From NCBI GenBank assembly GCA_030042885.1, contig JASHYW010000236.1, positions 1-5,715 of the forward strand: 5,715 bases of DNA, in the 5' to 3' direction. Position numbers and translations under genes: made by a program. The notes beneath the pieces are model-generated. The model ran no database searches and was not told the origin of the DNA. It was given only the letters and a program-made list of their open reading frames with translations. The stretch's first letter is position 1, and the number at the start of each line of letters is the position of its first letter. Positions 1-5,575 of this stretch are shown here, piece after piece. Origin of the DNA: Streptosporangiaceae bacterium (lineage in GTDB: Bacteria > Actinomycetota > Actinomycetes > Streptosporangiales > Streptosporangiaceae).

Positions 1-319
1 CGAGGACCGGGGCACCCGCCGGAAGGCGCTCGGCGACCATGCGGGCCGCGGCCTGGGCGGAGGTCACCACATCGTCCGGTGTGGCGGGCACGCCGAAGCT
101 GGTCAGCAGCGCGGCGATCGCCGCGGGGGTCCGGAAGGCGTTGTTTGTCACGTAGGCCAGCCGCATGCCCGCCGCCTCGGCCTTGCGCAGCGCCTCGGCC
201 GCCCCGGGAATCGCGGATCCGCCCAGGTAGACGACCCCGTCCAGATCAAGCAGCCCGACGTCGTAGACGACGTCGGGCGGATTGGCGCAGCCCCGCGGCG
301 CCTGCGCGGTGCTGGTCAT
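1..319 (-). CDS. HAD-superfamily phosphatase, NagD-like (partial; C-terminal part beyond the left edge)
   Basis: This is the first 106 codons of a haloacid-dehalogenase-type hydrolase; the rest lies outside the window. Motif I is visible as LLDLDGVVY, with the nucleophile Asp25 and general acid/base Asp27. It is followed by a PGAAEAL helix and motif II in AYVTNNAFR (Thr58-Asn59-Asn60). The GG/PGA spacing and TNN signature are typical of the class IIA (NagD/p-nitrophenyl phosphatase) subgroup, which dephosphorylates small phosphorylated metabolites in the cytoplasm. From family knowledge, the actinobacterial member beside tlyA (Rv1692 in M. tuberculosis) is a glycerol-3-phosphate phosphatase. 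That substrate is an inference here because the cap domain is not visible. The ATG overlaps the TGA of the upstream TPR gene (ATGA) and has a strong AGGAGG seven bases before it, so the two are translated from one transcript. The aspartate-bearing motifs are intact, so nothing suggests a pseudogene. Confidence 0.93.
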   Translation of the reverse strand, partial: MTSTAQAPRGCANPPDVVYDVGLLDLDGVVYLGGSAIPGAAEALRKAEAAGMRLAYVTNNAFRTPAAIAALLTSFGVPATPDDVVTSAQAAARMVAERLPAGAPVL

Positions 320-825
320 CGGCTCTCCTCCTGCCCATCTTCAGGCGTGCCGGGCTGAGGGCTTTCCCGACCCGCCGACCGGGCATCGGCGATGGCGCGC
401 AACGTCGCGCGCACCGAACGGAGAGCTTCGGTGTAGTGCGCGGCGTCGGGCCGCATCGCGGCCGCGAGCGCGAGGTACTCGGCCGCGGCGGCATGGTTCC
501 CGCTCCTGGCCAGGGCGAGCCCGAGCCCGAAGTGCGCGTAGTCATCAGAAGGGCTCGCCTCCACGATCACCCGGAAGTTCTCCGCCGCGGCCGCATACCA
601 GCCCGCGTCGAACTGAGCCCGCGCCAGGGCCTCGCGCACGCTGCGGGAACCGGGCTCGGCCGTGGAGGCGCGCTGCAGGACCTGGGCCGCGGCCGCGGGA
701 CTGCCACGGCCGAGAAGGTCCATGCCCCGCCGGTACCAGGCGTGCACGTCTCCTCCGGGAAGGGCCTGGCTAGGGAGGTTTTCCTCCGGACGGGAATCAC
801 CGCTCGCGCTCGATCCTTCTGACAT
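316..825 (-). CDS. Small tetratricopeptide repeat (TPR) protein, 169 aa
   Basis: The protein has a polar N-terminal stretch (residues 1-25) and then three consecutive TPR units at about 27-60, 61-94 and 95-128. The closing prolines fall at 58, 92 and 126, exactly 34 residues apart, which is the TPR period. Alanines and aromatic residues sit where the helices pack (AWYRRGMDLL, ALARAQFDAGWYAAA, AHFGLGLALARSG). The last helix (about 130-150) caps the superhelix and the tail is polar. There is no signal peptide or membrane segment, so it should be cytoplasmic; such proteins act as protein-binding scaffolds and no partner can be read from the sequence. It is the first gene of a pair with the HAD phosphatase (4-bp overlap). 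The ATG has GGAAGG about 11 bases upstream, inside the divergent DUF1015 gene. It resembles in position the TPR gene before Rv1692 in mycobacteria, but orthology is not shown. Confidence 0.87.
   Translation of the reverse strand: MSEGSSASGDSRPEENLPSQALPGGDVHAWYRRGMDLLGRGSPAAAAQVLQRASTAEPGSRSVREALARAQFDAGWYAAAAENFRVIVEASPSDDYAHFGLGLALARSGNHAAAAEYLALAAAMRPDAAHYTEALRSVRATLRAIADARSAGRESPQPGTPEDGQEESR
327..332 (-). promoter_or_regulatory. Ribosome binding site of the HAD phosphatase
   Basis: On the minus strand an AGGAGG hexamer lies seven bases before the ATG at 319. It sits inside the last codons of the upstream TPR gene. This fixes the start and supports independent re-initiation at the ATGA overlap. 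Confidence 0.8.
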
Positions 826-828
826 GGT

Positions 829-2166
829 GTGCAGACCCTTCCGTCCGACTCTGGTCCCGGCCTCGTGCTGGCGCCCTTCCGCGGTATCCGTTACGCCCGT
901 GACCGGGTAAGCGGCATCGCAAACGTCACCTCACCACCGTACGACGTGATCAGCGGCGGCGGTCTCGAGCATTTGCGGGCGGCCGACCCGCATAACGTTG
1001 TCCGTCTCATCCTGCCAGGCGAAACCGCCGACGCGAGCAAGGCCGCGGCCAGCCTGCTGCGCGAGTGGCTGTCGGCGGGCGTGCTGATCAGGGACCGGAT
1101 GCCCGCGCTGTATCTCTACGAGCAGGCCGACGCGGATTCGTCGTGGCTGCAGCGCGGCATCATCAGCCTGGTCCGGCTGGGCTCGCCCGAATCGGCGGGC
1201 ATCCTGCCCCACGAGGGCGTGCTGCCCAGCCTGGTCGCCGACCGCCGGGAGCTGATGGCGGCCACGCAGGCGAACCTGGAGCCCATCTTCCTGATTTACG
1301 ACGGCGAGCCGGGCGCGGGCGGGGCGGCCAGGGGGCCGGCGATCGCCGACGGCACGGCGACCGGGATCGTCGACATGGTGGCGGCCGATCGCGCGCCGCT
1401 GGTATCGATCGCCACCGAGGACGGAGTGACGCACCGGCTGTGGCGGCTCGGCGATCCCGGCGAGCAGGCCACGATCGCCGCCGACCTGGCCGGGCGCCGT
1501 GCCCTCATCGCGGACGGCCACCATCGGTACGCCGCCTACCTGGGGCTGCAGGCCGAGATGCGGGCCGCAGGCCTGGGTGCCGGGCCGTGGGACTACGGGC
1601 TGGCGTTTCTCGTCGACTCTGACGCCTACCCGCCGCGTGTCGGCGCGATCCACCGTGTGCTGCCCGGGCTGGGGCCGGAACGCGCCGCAGAGCTCGCCAA
1701 GGGGGCGTTCACCGTACAGGACCTGCCAGCTGGCTTCGGCCTGGCCGACGCGCAGGAATGCCTGGCCGAGGCCGGGAGCACCGGGACCGCGTTCCTGCTG
1801 GCCGGCGGCGAGCCTGGAGTGGCTTTCCGCCTGCTCAGCCAGCCTGACCCGGTGCAGGTCGCGGCGTCGATGCCGACCGGCATCTCCGCGTCCTGGCAGA
1901 GCCTGGACGCGTCGGTGCTCCAACAGCTGCTGGTGGGCCGGATATGGGGCATCACCGACAGCCAGCGTGACGTGCTGATCAACCATGACGCGGCCGACGC
2001 GGTGCGCGCGGCGTCCAGCCTGGGAGCTACCGCCGTCATCTCCAATGCGCCCTCGTTCGAGGACGTCATCCAGATCGCTGCGCACGGCGAGCGGGTGCCG
2101 CGCAAGTCCACGTCGTTCGGTCCCAAACCGCGCACCGGACTGGTCCTGCGCACGTTCGGGCCATAA
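829..2166 (+). CDS. DUF1015 family protein (COG4198-like), 445 aa
   Basis: This is a full-length member of the DUF1015 family, whose biochemical role is unknown. Visible hallmarks are the N-terminal APFRGIRY (15-22) followed by SPPYDVIS (35-42), HNVVRLILPGE near 55-65, LYLYEQ, and the GILPHEGVLPS...DRRELMAATQANLEPIFLIYDG block around 124-163. The most characteristic is ALIADGHHRYAAYL (225-238), with Asp229, His231, His232 and Arg233 forming a likely active or ligand-binding site. About 445 residues is normal for the family. There are no membrane segments, so it is likely cytoplasmic. GTG at 829 is the most upstream possible start, since an in-frame TGA lies at 820-822. A second GTG at 865, just before LAPFRG, is an alternative; neither has a Shine-Dalgarno sequence. 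The start lies 3 bp from the divergent TPR start, so its promoter must lie inside that gene. A leaderless message is plausible. Confidence 0.93.
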   Translation: MQTLPSDSGPGLVLAPFRGIRYARDRVSGIANVTSPPYDVISGGGLEHLRAADPHNVVRLILPGETADASKAAASLLREWLSAGVLIRDRMPALYLYEQADADSSWLQRGIISLVRLGSPESAGILPHEGVLPSLVADRRELMAATQANLEPIFLIYDGEPGAGGAARGPAIADGTATGIVDMVAADRAPLVSIATEDGVTHRLWRLGDPGEQATIAADLAGRRALIADGHHRYAAYLGLQAEMRAAGLGAGPWDYGLAFLVDSDAYPPRVGAIHRVLPGLGPERAAELAKGAFTVQDLPAGFGLADAQECLAEAGSTGTAFLLAGGEPGVAFRLLSQPDPVQVAASMPTGISASWQSLDASVLQQLLVGRIWGITDSQRDVLINHDAADAVRAASSLGATAVISNAPSFEDVIQIAAHGERVPRKSTSFGPKPRTGLVLRTFGP

Positions 2167-2228
2167 GATCAGGGCCTGCCACCGGCACCTCCGCCATCGC
2201 GACCGCGGAGCGTGCACGGCTGAGCGGA

Positions 2229-2253
2229 GCAGACTGAACGACCCGCGGTCTGC
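2229..2253. repeat. Inverted repeat GCAGAC-N13-GTCTGC upstream of the MBL gene
   Basis: Six-base arms at 2229-2234 and 2248-2253 are perfect inverted copies. A G-T and a C-G pair could extend the stem inward. It ends directly before the candidate -10 element at 2254, so it covers the -35/spacer region. It could be an operator for a dimeric regulator or a hairpin ending the DUF1015 transcript; there is no T-run after it, which favours the first reading slightly. Confidence 0.4.
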
Positions 2254-2259
2254 GACAAT
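2254..2259 (+). promoter_or_regulatory. Candidate -10 element for a leaderless MBL transcript
   Basis: GACAAT matches the actinobacterial -10 pattern TANNNT at all but the first position. If its T is at -7, transcription starts on the G of the GTG at 2266. No convincing -35 element is seen 16-18 bp upstream. The only SD-like bases (GGAG at 2260-2263) lie two bases from the GTG, too close to serve, which also points to leaderless translation. Confidence 0.4.
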
Positions 2260-2265
2260 GGAGCG

Positions 2266-3237
2266 GTGAACGAAAAAACCGCAGCTGAAGCGGCGAATCC
2301 GGACACCACAACGGACATCACCGCGCTGGGGCACGAGGTATTTCAAATCGACACCCGGATGGCTGGGTACGACGGGATCACCGCCGGTTACCTGATCCGG
2401 GGCGGCCGACCGTGCCTGGTGGAAACCGGAACGGCACCCTCGGCACCGGTGGTCCGTGACGCCCTGGCCCGGCTCGGTATCGGCGCCGGCGACCTAGCGA
2501 CCGTGGTGGTCACCCATATCCACCTCGACCACGCCGGAGGCGCCGGCGATATCGCCGCCATGTTTCCTGCGGCCCAGATCGTCGTGCACCAGCGGGGCGC
2601 ACGGCATCTCGCCGACCCGAGCCGGCTGATGGCCGGCGCACGGCTGGTCTACGGCGACGCGCTCGACAGGCTCTTCGGCGTGCTTGCGCCGGTTCCGGCC
2701 GACCGCATCGCGGCGCTCGACGACACGGGAACCATCGATCTCGGCGGCGGCCGGCGTCTTGACAGCTACTACTCACCCGGCCACGCCAAGCATCATGTCG
2801 GCCTCATCGACTCAGACAGCGGCGACCTGTACACGGGCGACGCGGCCGGCGTCTACGTCCCGGAGACTGCAGACCTCAGGCCCGCGACGCCGCCCCCCGA
2901 CTTCGACCTGGAGACCGCGCTTGGTTCACTGCGGACATTCGCTGCGCTGCAGCCTTCTCGGCTGCTATTCAGCCATTACGGGCCCGTTAGCGAGGTCACC
3001 GAGACGCTGGACCGGTCGGCGGAGGAAATCCAGGTCTGGGTGGAACAAACACGGCAGGCCCGTGCGGCCGGCCTCGACCTGGACCATGCGGTGGCCATGG
3101 TGCGGGAGCGTACCAACGCCCGGTACGCGGCGTTGCGCCCGGACGCCGATCCCGAGCTTGCCGCGAGATTGGAGCGGATCAGCGGCACTTCCTCGAACGT
3201 CGCCGGCATCATGGACTGGCTCAACGAGGCTCAGTAA
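2266..3237 (+). CDS. MBL-fold (metallo-beta-lactamase-type) metal-dependent hydrolase, 323 aa
   Basis: The full set of MBL-fold metal ligands is present: HIHLDH at 84-89 (His84, His86, Asp88, His89), SPGHAKHH with His173, YTGDAAG with Asp192, and FSHYG with His237. This predicts a dinuclear zinc or iron centre and a working hydrolase. The order and spacing resemble the glyoxalase II-like branch (hydroxyacylglutathione hydrolase, lactonases, arylsulfatase-like enzymes). The substrate cannot be told from the sequence. After the fold comes a C-terminal helical extension (about 245-323) rich in charged residues. There is no signal peptide, so it acts in the cytoplasm. GTG at 2266 is chosen because it keeps the whole fold and sits at the expected start point of a -10 element; there is no usable SD. 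It follows the DUF1015 gene by 99 bp on the same strand, and its last 17 bp overlap the end of the convergent flavin-binding gene. Confidence 0.93.
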   Translation: MNEKTAAEAANPDTTTDITALGHEVFQIDTRMAGYDGITAGYLIRGGRPCLVETGTAPSAPVVRDALARLGIGAGDLATVVVTHIHLDHAGGAGDIAAMFPAAQIVVHQRGARHLADPSRLMAGARLVYGDALDRLFGVLAPVPADRIAALDDTGTIDLGGGRRLDSYYSPGHAKHHVGLIDSDSGDLYTGDAAGVYVPETADLRPATPPPDFDLETALGSLRTFAALQPSRLLFSHYGPVSEVTETLDRSAEEIQVWVEQTRQARAAGLDLDHAVAMVRERTNARYAALRPDADPELAARLERISGTSSNVAGIMDWLNEAQ

Positions 3238-3721
3238 TCATCGACTCAATGCGTCGCCCGCTGATCCGGGTCAGCGCGATGCGAATGTACACGTCGCGGG
3301 CGCCGCCTGCCCACGGCTCAAGGTCTGTTGTGTCCTCAAGGTGCTTCACCGCGCGCTCATCGGTCACCTCGTGCGCCCGGCCATGCACCAGGACGCTCCA
3401 GCCTTCATGAAGCGCCTCGTCGACGCGGTCGACTTGGAAGCTGACGGGGGCATTGGCGTACACAGCCAGCAGCGTGTCGCGTGCGGTACGGAAAACGATG
3501 GTCTTTCCCGAGACCGCGAAGTTGACCGGCAGCATCATGATCCCGGCCGCGGCCATGAACCCGACGCGACCGATACCGCCCGGTTCCAGCAGTTCGAAGC
3601 ACTCGGCCGGGCTGAGCGTCCGCAGGGCGCGCTGATGGGCAGCGGGCTGGAGGACGGGGGACTCCCGGCTGGGCAAGGCGCTTAGCATGTCCCGGCTATT
3701 CGCCGATCCCTTCCCGGTCAT
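3221..3721 (-). CDS. Pyridoxamine 5'-phosphate oxidase-like, FMN-binding split-barrel protein, 166 aa
   Basis: The core runs from LSPAECFELLEPGGIGRVGF (36-55) through LPVNFAVSGKTIVFRTA (64-80), VSFQVDRVD (93-101) and GWSVLVHGRAHEV (107-119). This is the pattern of the Pyridox_ox_2/PPOX-like split-barrel family common in actinobacteria. Members bind flavin (FMN or F420) or haem and act as small cytoplasmic reductases or sensors; cofactor and substrate are not decidable here. The length is normal for the family. The N-terminal 30 residues are polar and probably disordered. I chose the ATG at 3721 because GGAGG (minus strand, 3733-3737) stands 11 bases before it. The longer reading from GTG at 3733, four residues more, would place the start codon on the SD itself. 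It lies 109 bp downstream of the large TPR gene on the same strand, so it may share its transcript. Its stop overlaps the convergent MBL gene by 17 bp. Confidence 0.9.
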   Translation of the reverse strand: MTGKGSANSRDMLSALPSRESPVLQPAAHQRALRTLSPAECFELLEPGGIGRVGFMAAAGIMMLPVNFAVSGKTIVFRTARDTLLAVYANAPVSFQVDRVDEALHEGWSVLVHGRAHEVTDERAVKHLEDTTDLEPWAGGARDVYIRIALTRISGRRIESMITEPR

Positions 3722-3732
3722 TTGCGTATCCA

Positions 3733-3737
3733 CCTCC
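3733..3737 (-). promoter_or_regulatory. Ribosome binding site deciding the start of the flavin-binding protein
   Basis: GGAGG followed by TG on the minus strand matches the 16S 3' end well. It lies 11 bases before ATG 3721 and overlaps the alternative GTG at 3733, so it supports the shorter protein. Confidence 0.55.
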
Positions 3738-3747
3738 GCCGCTCGCC

Positions 3748-3830
3748 GGCTGTTTCATATGCTCAGCCTGGTCTTGCGGCGCCGACGGGCGCTGCGGTCC
3801 GAGGTCCCGCCCGGGCAGGGCCGTTCGGCC
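3748..3830 (-). other. Gap between the large TPR gene and the flavin-binding gene: GC-rich hairpins
   Basis: Directly after the TAA of the large TPR gene, the palindrome GGCCGTTCGGCC (3819-3830) can form a short stem. A second imperfect stem, 7 of 8 pairs, spans 3777-3796. Neither is followed by a T-run on the minus strand, so termination would be weak or absent. Closer to the downstream gene, GGCTG/CAGCC arms (3748-3752 and 3764-3768) bracket an AT-rich CATATG, a possible promoter or operator. All of these are small enough to arise by chance in GC-rich DNA. Confidence 0.25.
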
Positions 3831-5462
3831 TTAGGCGACATCCGGGTCATCATCGTCACCGTCCTGCAGGACTCCGGACCGGACGTCGGCCGGCTCCGCT
3901 GGGTCCTGCAGGTCCTCGGATTCGGCGAGGTCGGTGAACTCGATGCCGTCCAGCTCATTCAGGCGGTCGCCCGCGTCGGTCTCGCCGTCGGTGTCGGCCT
4001 CCGCAGCGCGCTCGAATGCCTCCCGGGCCTCGTCCTCACGCCCTGCCGCGAGCAGCGCGTCCGCGTACGCATAGAACAGCCGCGCGGACCACGGGCGCAG
4101 CCGGCCGCTGGTCAGCTCCGATACCTGCAAGGCCAGCACCGCGGCGTCGGCGAGCCCCTGGTCCCTCCGGATCCCCGACTCGACAATCCGGAGCTCGATC
4201 TGCGTGGCCCGGTCGAGCCGGCTGACATCCGCCTCGTGTATGACCGCCAGGGCCCGGTCCAGACGGCCGAGAGCACGCTCGCAATCAGCCATGAGGGGGA
4301 GGTAATCGTCGCGCCCGGTCATGCGCCGGGCGGCACGGAGCTCGGCGAGCGCGTCGGCCCATCGCCCCGTCCGGTAGGCGGCGATCCCGCTGGCCTCCCT
4401 AACGACGCCCATCCGGGCCGCCAGGCGCCGGGCGGCCCGGGCGTAGGCGTAACCCTGCTCGGGGTCCTCGGCCGTCCCCGCGGCTACGAGGTAGCGAGCC
4501 ACGCTGTCGGCCAGGTCGTTCGGCAGGCTGCGCAGCTGGGCCCGGGCCTCAGGGTCGAGCTGCTGGGCGGTGATCGCGTCCGGAACCCGTGGCCCGCTGT
4601 CCAGCTGCCGATACGCCGCGACTTCGCTGCGGACGGCGGAGACCCTGACCCCGCGCGCCCGGCTGCCGCCGGTCCCGCCCTCGCGGGTTCCGTAGGCTCG
4701 CGGGCGCCTGCGTTCAGGCCCATCCGCGGATCGCGCCGTGCGCCGCAAGCTGGTACCAGCCTCGGCGCGCTCGGCCCTGTGGCGTGGCCTATCCTCCTGT
4801 GAGCGCGGCCGGTCCGCCGTAGGGCGCGGCCTATCTGCCTGCGAGCGCGGCCGGTCCGCCGTAGGGCGCGGCCTATCTGCCTGCGAGCGCGGCCGGTCCG
4901 CCGCAGGGCGCGGCCTATCTGCCTGCGAGCGCGGCCGGTCCGCCGAAGAGCGCGGCCTATCTGCCTGCGAGCGCGGCCGGTCCGCCGAAGAGCGCGGCCT
5001 ATCACCTCGGGAGCGGGCTCCTTCAGCCGAAGACCGCGCCGTCCCGCGTGGCTTTTCCGCACCGGGTCCGGCGGCCCGTCCGCGGGCCTGGCCCGGGGAC
5101 GAGGTGCGTTTCCCCGGGCGCGCACCGGTAGCGGCTGACGTCCGCGCGCCTCGCCGCGGCCCCTCGCCGGCCGCGCCCCGGGACGTCCCGGGCCTCACCG
5201 GAGCCTTCCCGGGCTTGGCCGTGCGGTGCTGGCCTTCGCCTGCGCCTTCCGCGCGACCCCTCCCGGCGCCCTGTCCTGCGCCGCGAGGAGCCGACCTCCC
5301 CAGGCCGCGGCCGGTAGCCTCACCGGACGGCCGCGGGCTGTTCCCCGCGGTCCTCAGGCTCGTATGGGCACCGGAGGCGGCCCGGCCTGTCTTCGGGCTG
5401 CGCCCGCCTGCACGGCCGCCGCTGGCCCTTCCCCCTCGCGGCGTTCCGCGTCCTTCAGCCAC
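3831..5462 (-). CDS. Large TPR-like protein with Arg-rich repetitive N-terminus and acidic tail, 543 aa
   Basis: Three parts are visible. Residues 1-300 are low-complexity and strongly basic (Gly, Arg, Ala, Ser, Pro), surely disordered; they contain 11 DRPR heptads at 153-229. Residues about 302-488 are helical: SLPNDLADSVARYL, AYARAARRLAARMGVVREASGIAAYRTGRWADALAELRAARRMTG and a final TPR-like YADALLAAGREDEAREAFERAAEAD. Residues 489-543 form an acidic tail ending in DGDDDD. From memory, a similar protein (basic repeat region plus this conserved helical domain) occurs in Streptomyces and other actinobacteria near the tyrS/HAD/tlyA genes; its function is unknown. The opposite charges suggest binding to nucleic acid or self-association (inference). 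GTG 5462 is chosen because GGAGG lies eight bases upstream. The ATG at 5480 would add six residues but lies above that SD and has none of its own. The gene follows an rRNA operon on the same strand. Confidence 0.87.
   Translation of the reverse strand: MAEGRGTPRGGRASGGRAGGRSPKTGRAASGAHTSLRTAGNSPRPSGEATGRGLGRSAPRGAGQGAGRGRAEGAGEGQHRTAKPGKAPVRPGTSRGAAGEGPRRGARTSAATGARPGKRTSSPGQARGRAAGPGAEKPRGTARSSAEGARSRGDRPRSSADRPRSQADRPRSSADRPRSQADRPRPAADRPRSQADRPRPTADRPRSQADRPRPTADRPRSQEDRPRHRAERAEAGTSLRRTARSADGPERRRPRAYGTREGGTGGSRARGVRVSAVRSEVAAYRQLDSGPRVPDAITAQQLDPEARAQLRSLPNDLADSVARYLVAAGTAEDPEQGYAYARAARRLAARMGVVREASGIAAYRTGRWADALAELRAARRMTGRDDYLPLMADCERALGRLDRALAVIHEADVSRLDRATQIELRIVESGIRRDQGLADAAVLALQVSELTSGRLRPWSARLFYAYADALLAAGREDEAREAFERAAEADTDGETDAGDRLNELDGIEFTDLAESEDLQDPAEPADVRSGVLQDGDDDDPDVA
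4776..5006 (-). repeat. Tandem repeat array, 42-bp units, encoding 11 DRPR heptads
   Basis: Five 42-bp units can be laid out from 4801 to 5010. The units at 4801 and 4843 are identical, the one at 4885 differs at one base, and the one at 4927 differs at two. The one at 4969 carries those two changes and diverges over its last seven bases. A half unit extends the array to 4776. Each unit encodes two heptads of the type ADRPRSQ and ADRPR(P/S)(T/A/S). The whole array is 231 bp, exactly 77 codons, so copy-number changes keep the reading frame. It is coding sequence inside the large TPR gene, not a CRISPR array, since there are no unique spacers. Confidence 0.93.
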
Positions 5463-5470
5463 GTGACCAA

Positions 5471-5475
5471 CCTCC
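5471..5475 (-). promoter_or_regulatory. Ribosome binding site deciding the start of the large TPR gene
   Basis: GGAGG on the minus strand lies eight bases before GTG 5462. It falls inside the coding sequence if translation began at ATG 5480, which argues for the GTG. Confidence 0.7.
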
Positions 5476-5495
5476 AGCATCCGTCACAACACAGT

Positions 5496-5526
5496 GCCCT
5501 ATTCAATAATTTCGCAGGCCAGACAA
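5496..5526 (-). promoter_or_regulatory. AT-rich patch, possible promoter of the large TPR gene
   Basis: Between the rRNA terminator stem and the start codon lies the only clearly AT-rich stretch of the region (5500-5512). On the minus strand, TTGTCT (5526-5521) resembles a -35 box (4 of 6). At 17 bp spacing the -10 position reads AATAGG, a poor match. A promoter here is expected from the layout, but the boxes are weak. Confidence 0.28.
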
Positions 5527-5528
5527 GC

Positions 5529-5567
5529 GAAGAGGGTCGCTCGACCTCATCGGGAGCGACCCTCTTC
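5529..5567 (-). terminator. Perfect 14-bp stem, probable terminator of the rRNA operon
   Basis: Arms 5529-5542 and 5554-5567 are perfectly complementary over 14 bp (GAAGAGGGTCGCTC and its complement) around an 11-base loop. The stem starts eight bases past the 3' end of the 5S rRNA. On the minus strand it is followed by GCTTGTCT, which has T residues but no real T-run. Position and stability fit an intrinsic rRNA terminator; an RNase processing stem is the alternative. Confidence 0.75.
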
Positions 5568-5575
5568 AAGCATGT

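Noticed and set aside
774..787. Small palindrome GGAGG-TTTT-CCTCC within the TPR gene, about 40 bp upstream of the DUF1015 start
   Set aside because: The arms are only five bases and the site lies in coding sequence. It could touch the DUF1015 promoter, but chance occurrence is as likely.
79..822. A 247-codon plus-strand frame across the HAD and TPR genes
   Set aside because: It is Arg/Pro-rich with no domain. The minus-strand frames carry HAD motifs and exact 34-residue TPR periodicity.
931..2346. A 471-codon open frame on the minus strand across the DUF1015 gene
   Set aside because: It is the antisense shadow of a GC-rich gene: the plus-strand product has clear family motifs, whereas this translation is Arg/Gly/Gln-rich with no recognisable domain.
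2684..3685. A 333-codon plus-strand frame spanning the MBL gene and the flavin-binding gene
   Set aside because: It is out of frame with the MBL metal motifs, antisense to the flavin-binding motifs, and low in complexity.
3687..4802. A 371-codon plus-strand open frame opposite the large TPR gene
   Set aside because: It has no recognisable motif and mirrors the codon bias of the minus-strand gene, whose helical domain and start signal are convincing.
4776..5010. CRISPR-like appearance of the 42-bp repeats
   Set aside because: The repeats are head-to-tail with no unique spacers, keep a reading frame and encode a regular heptad.
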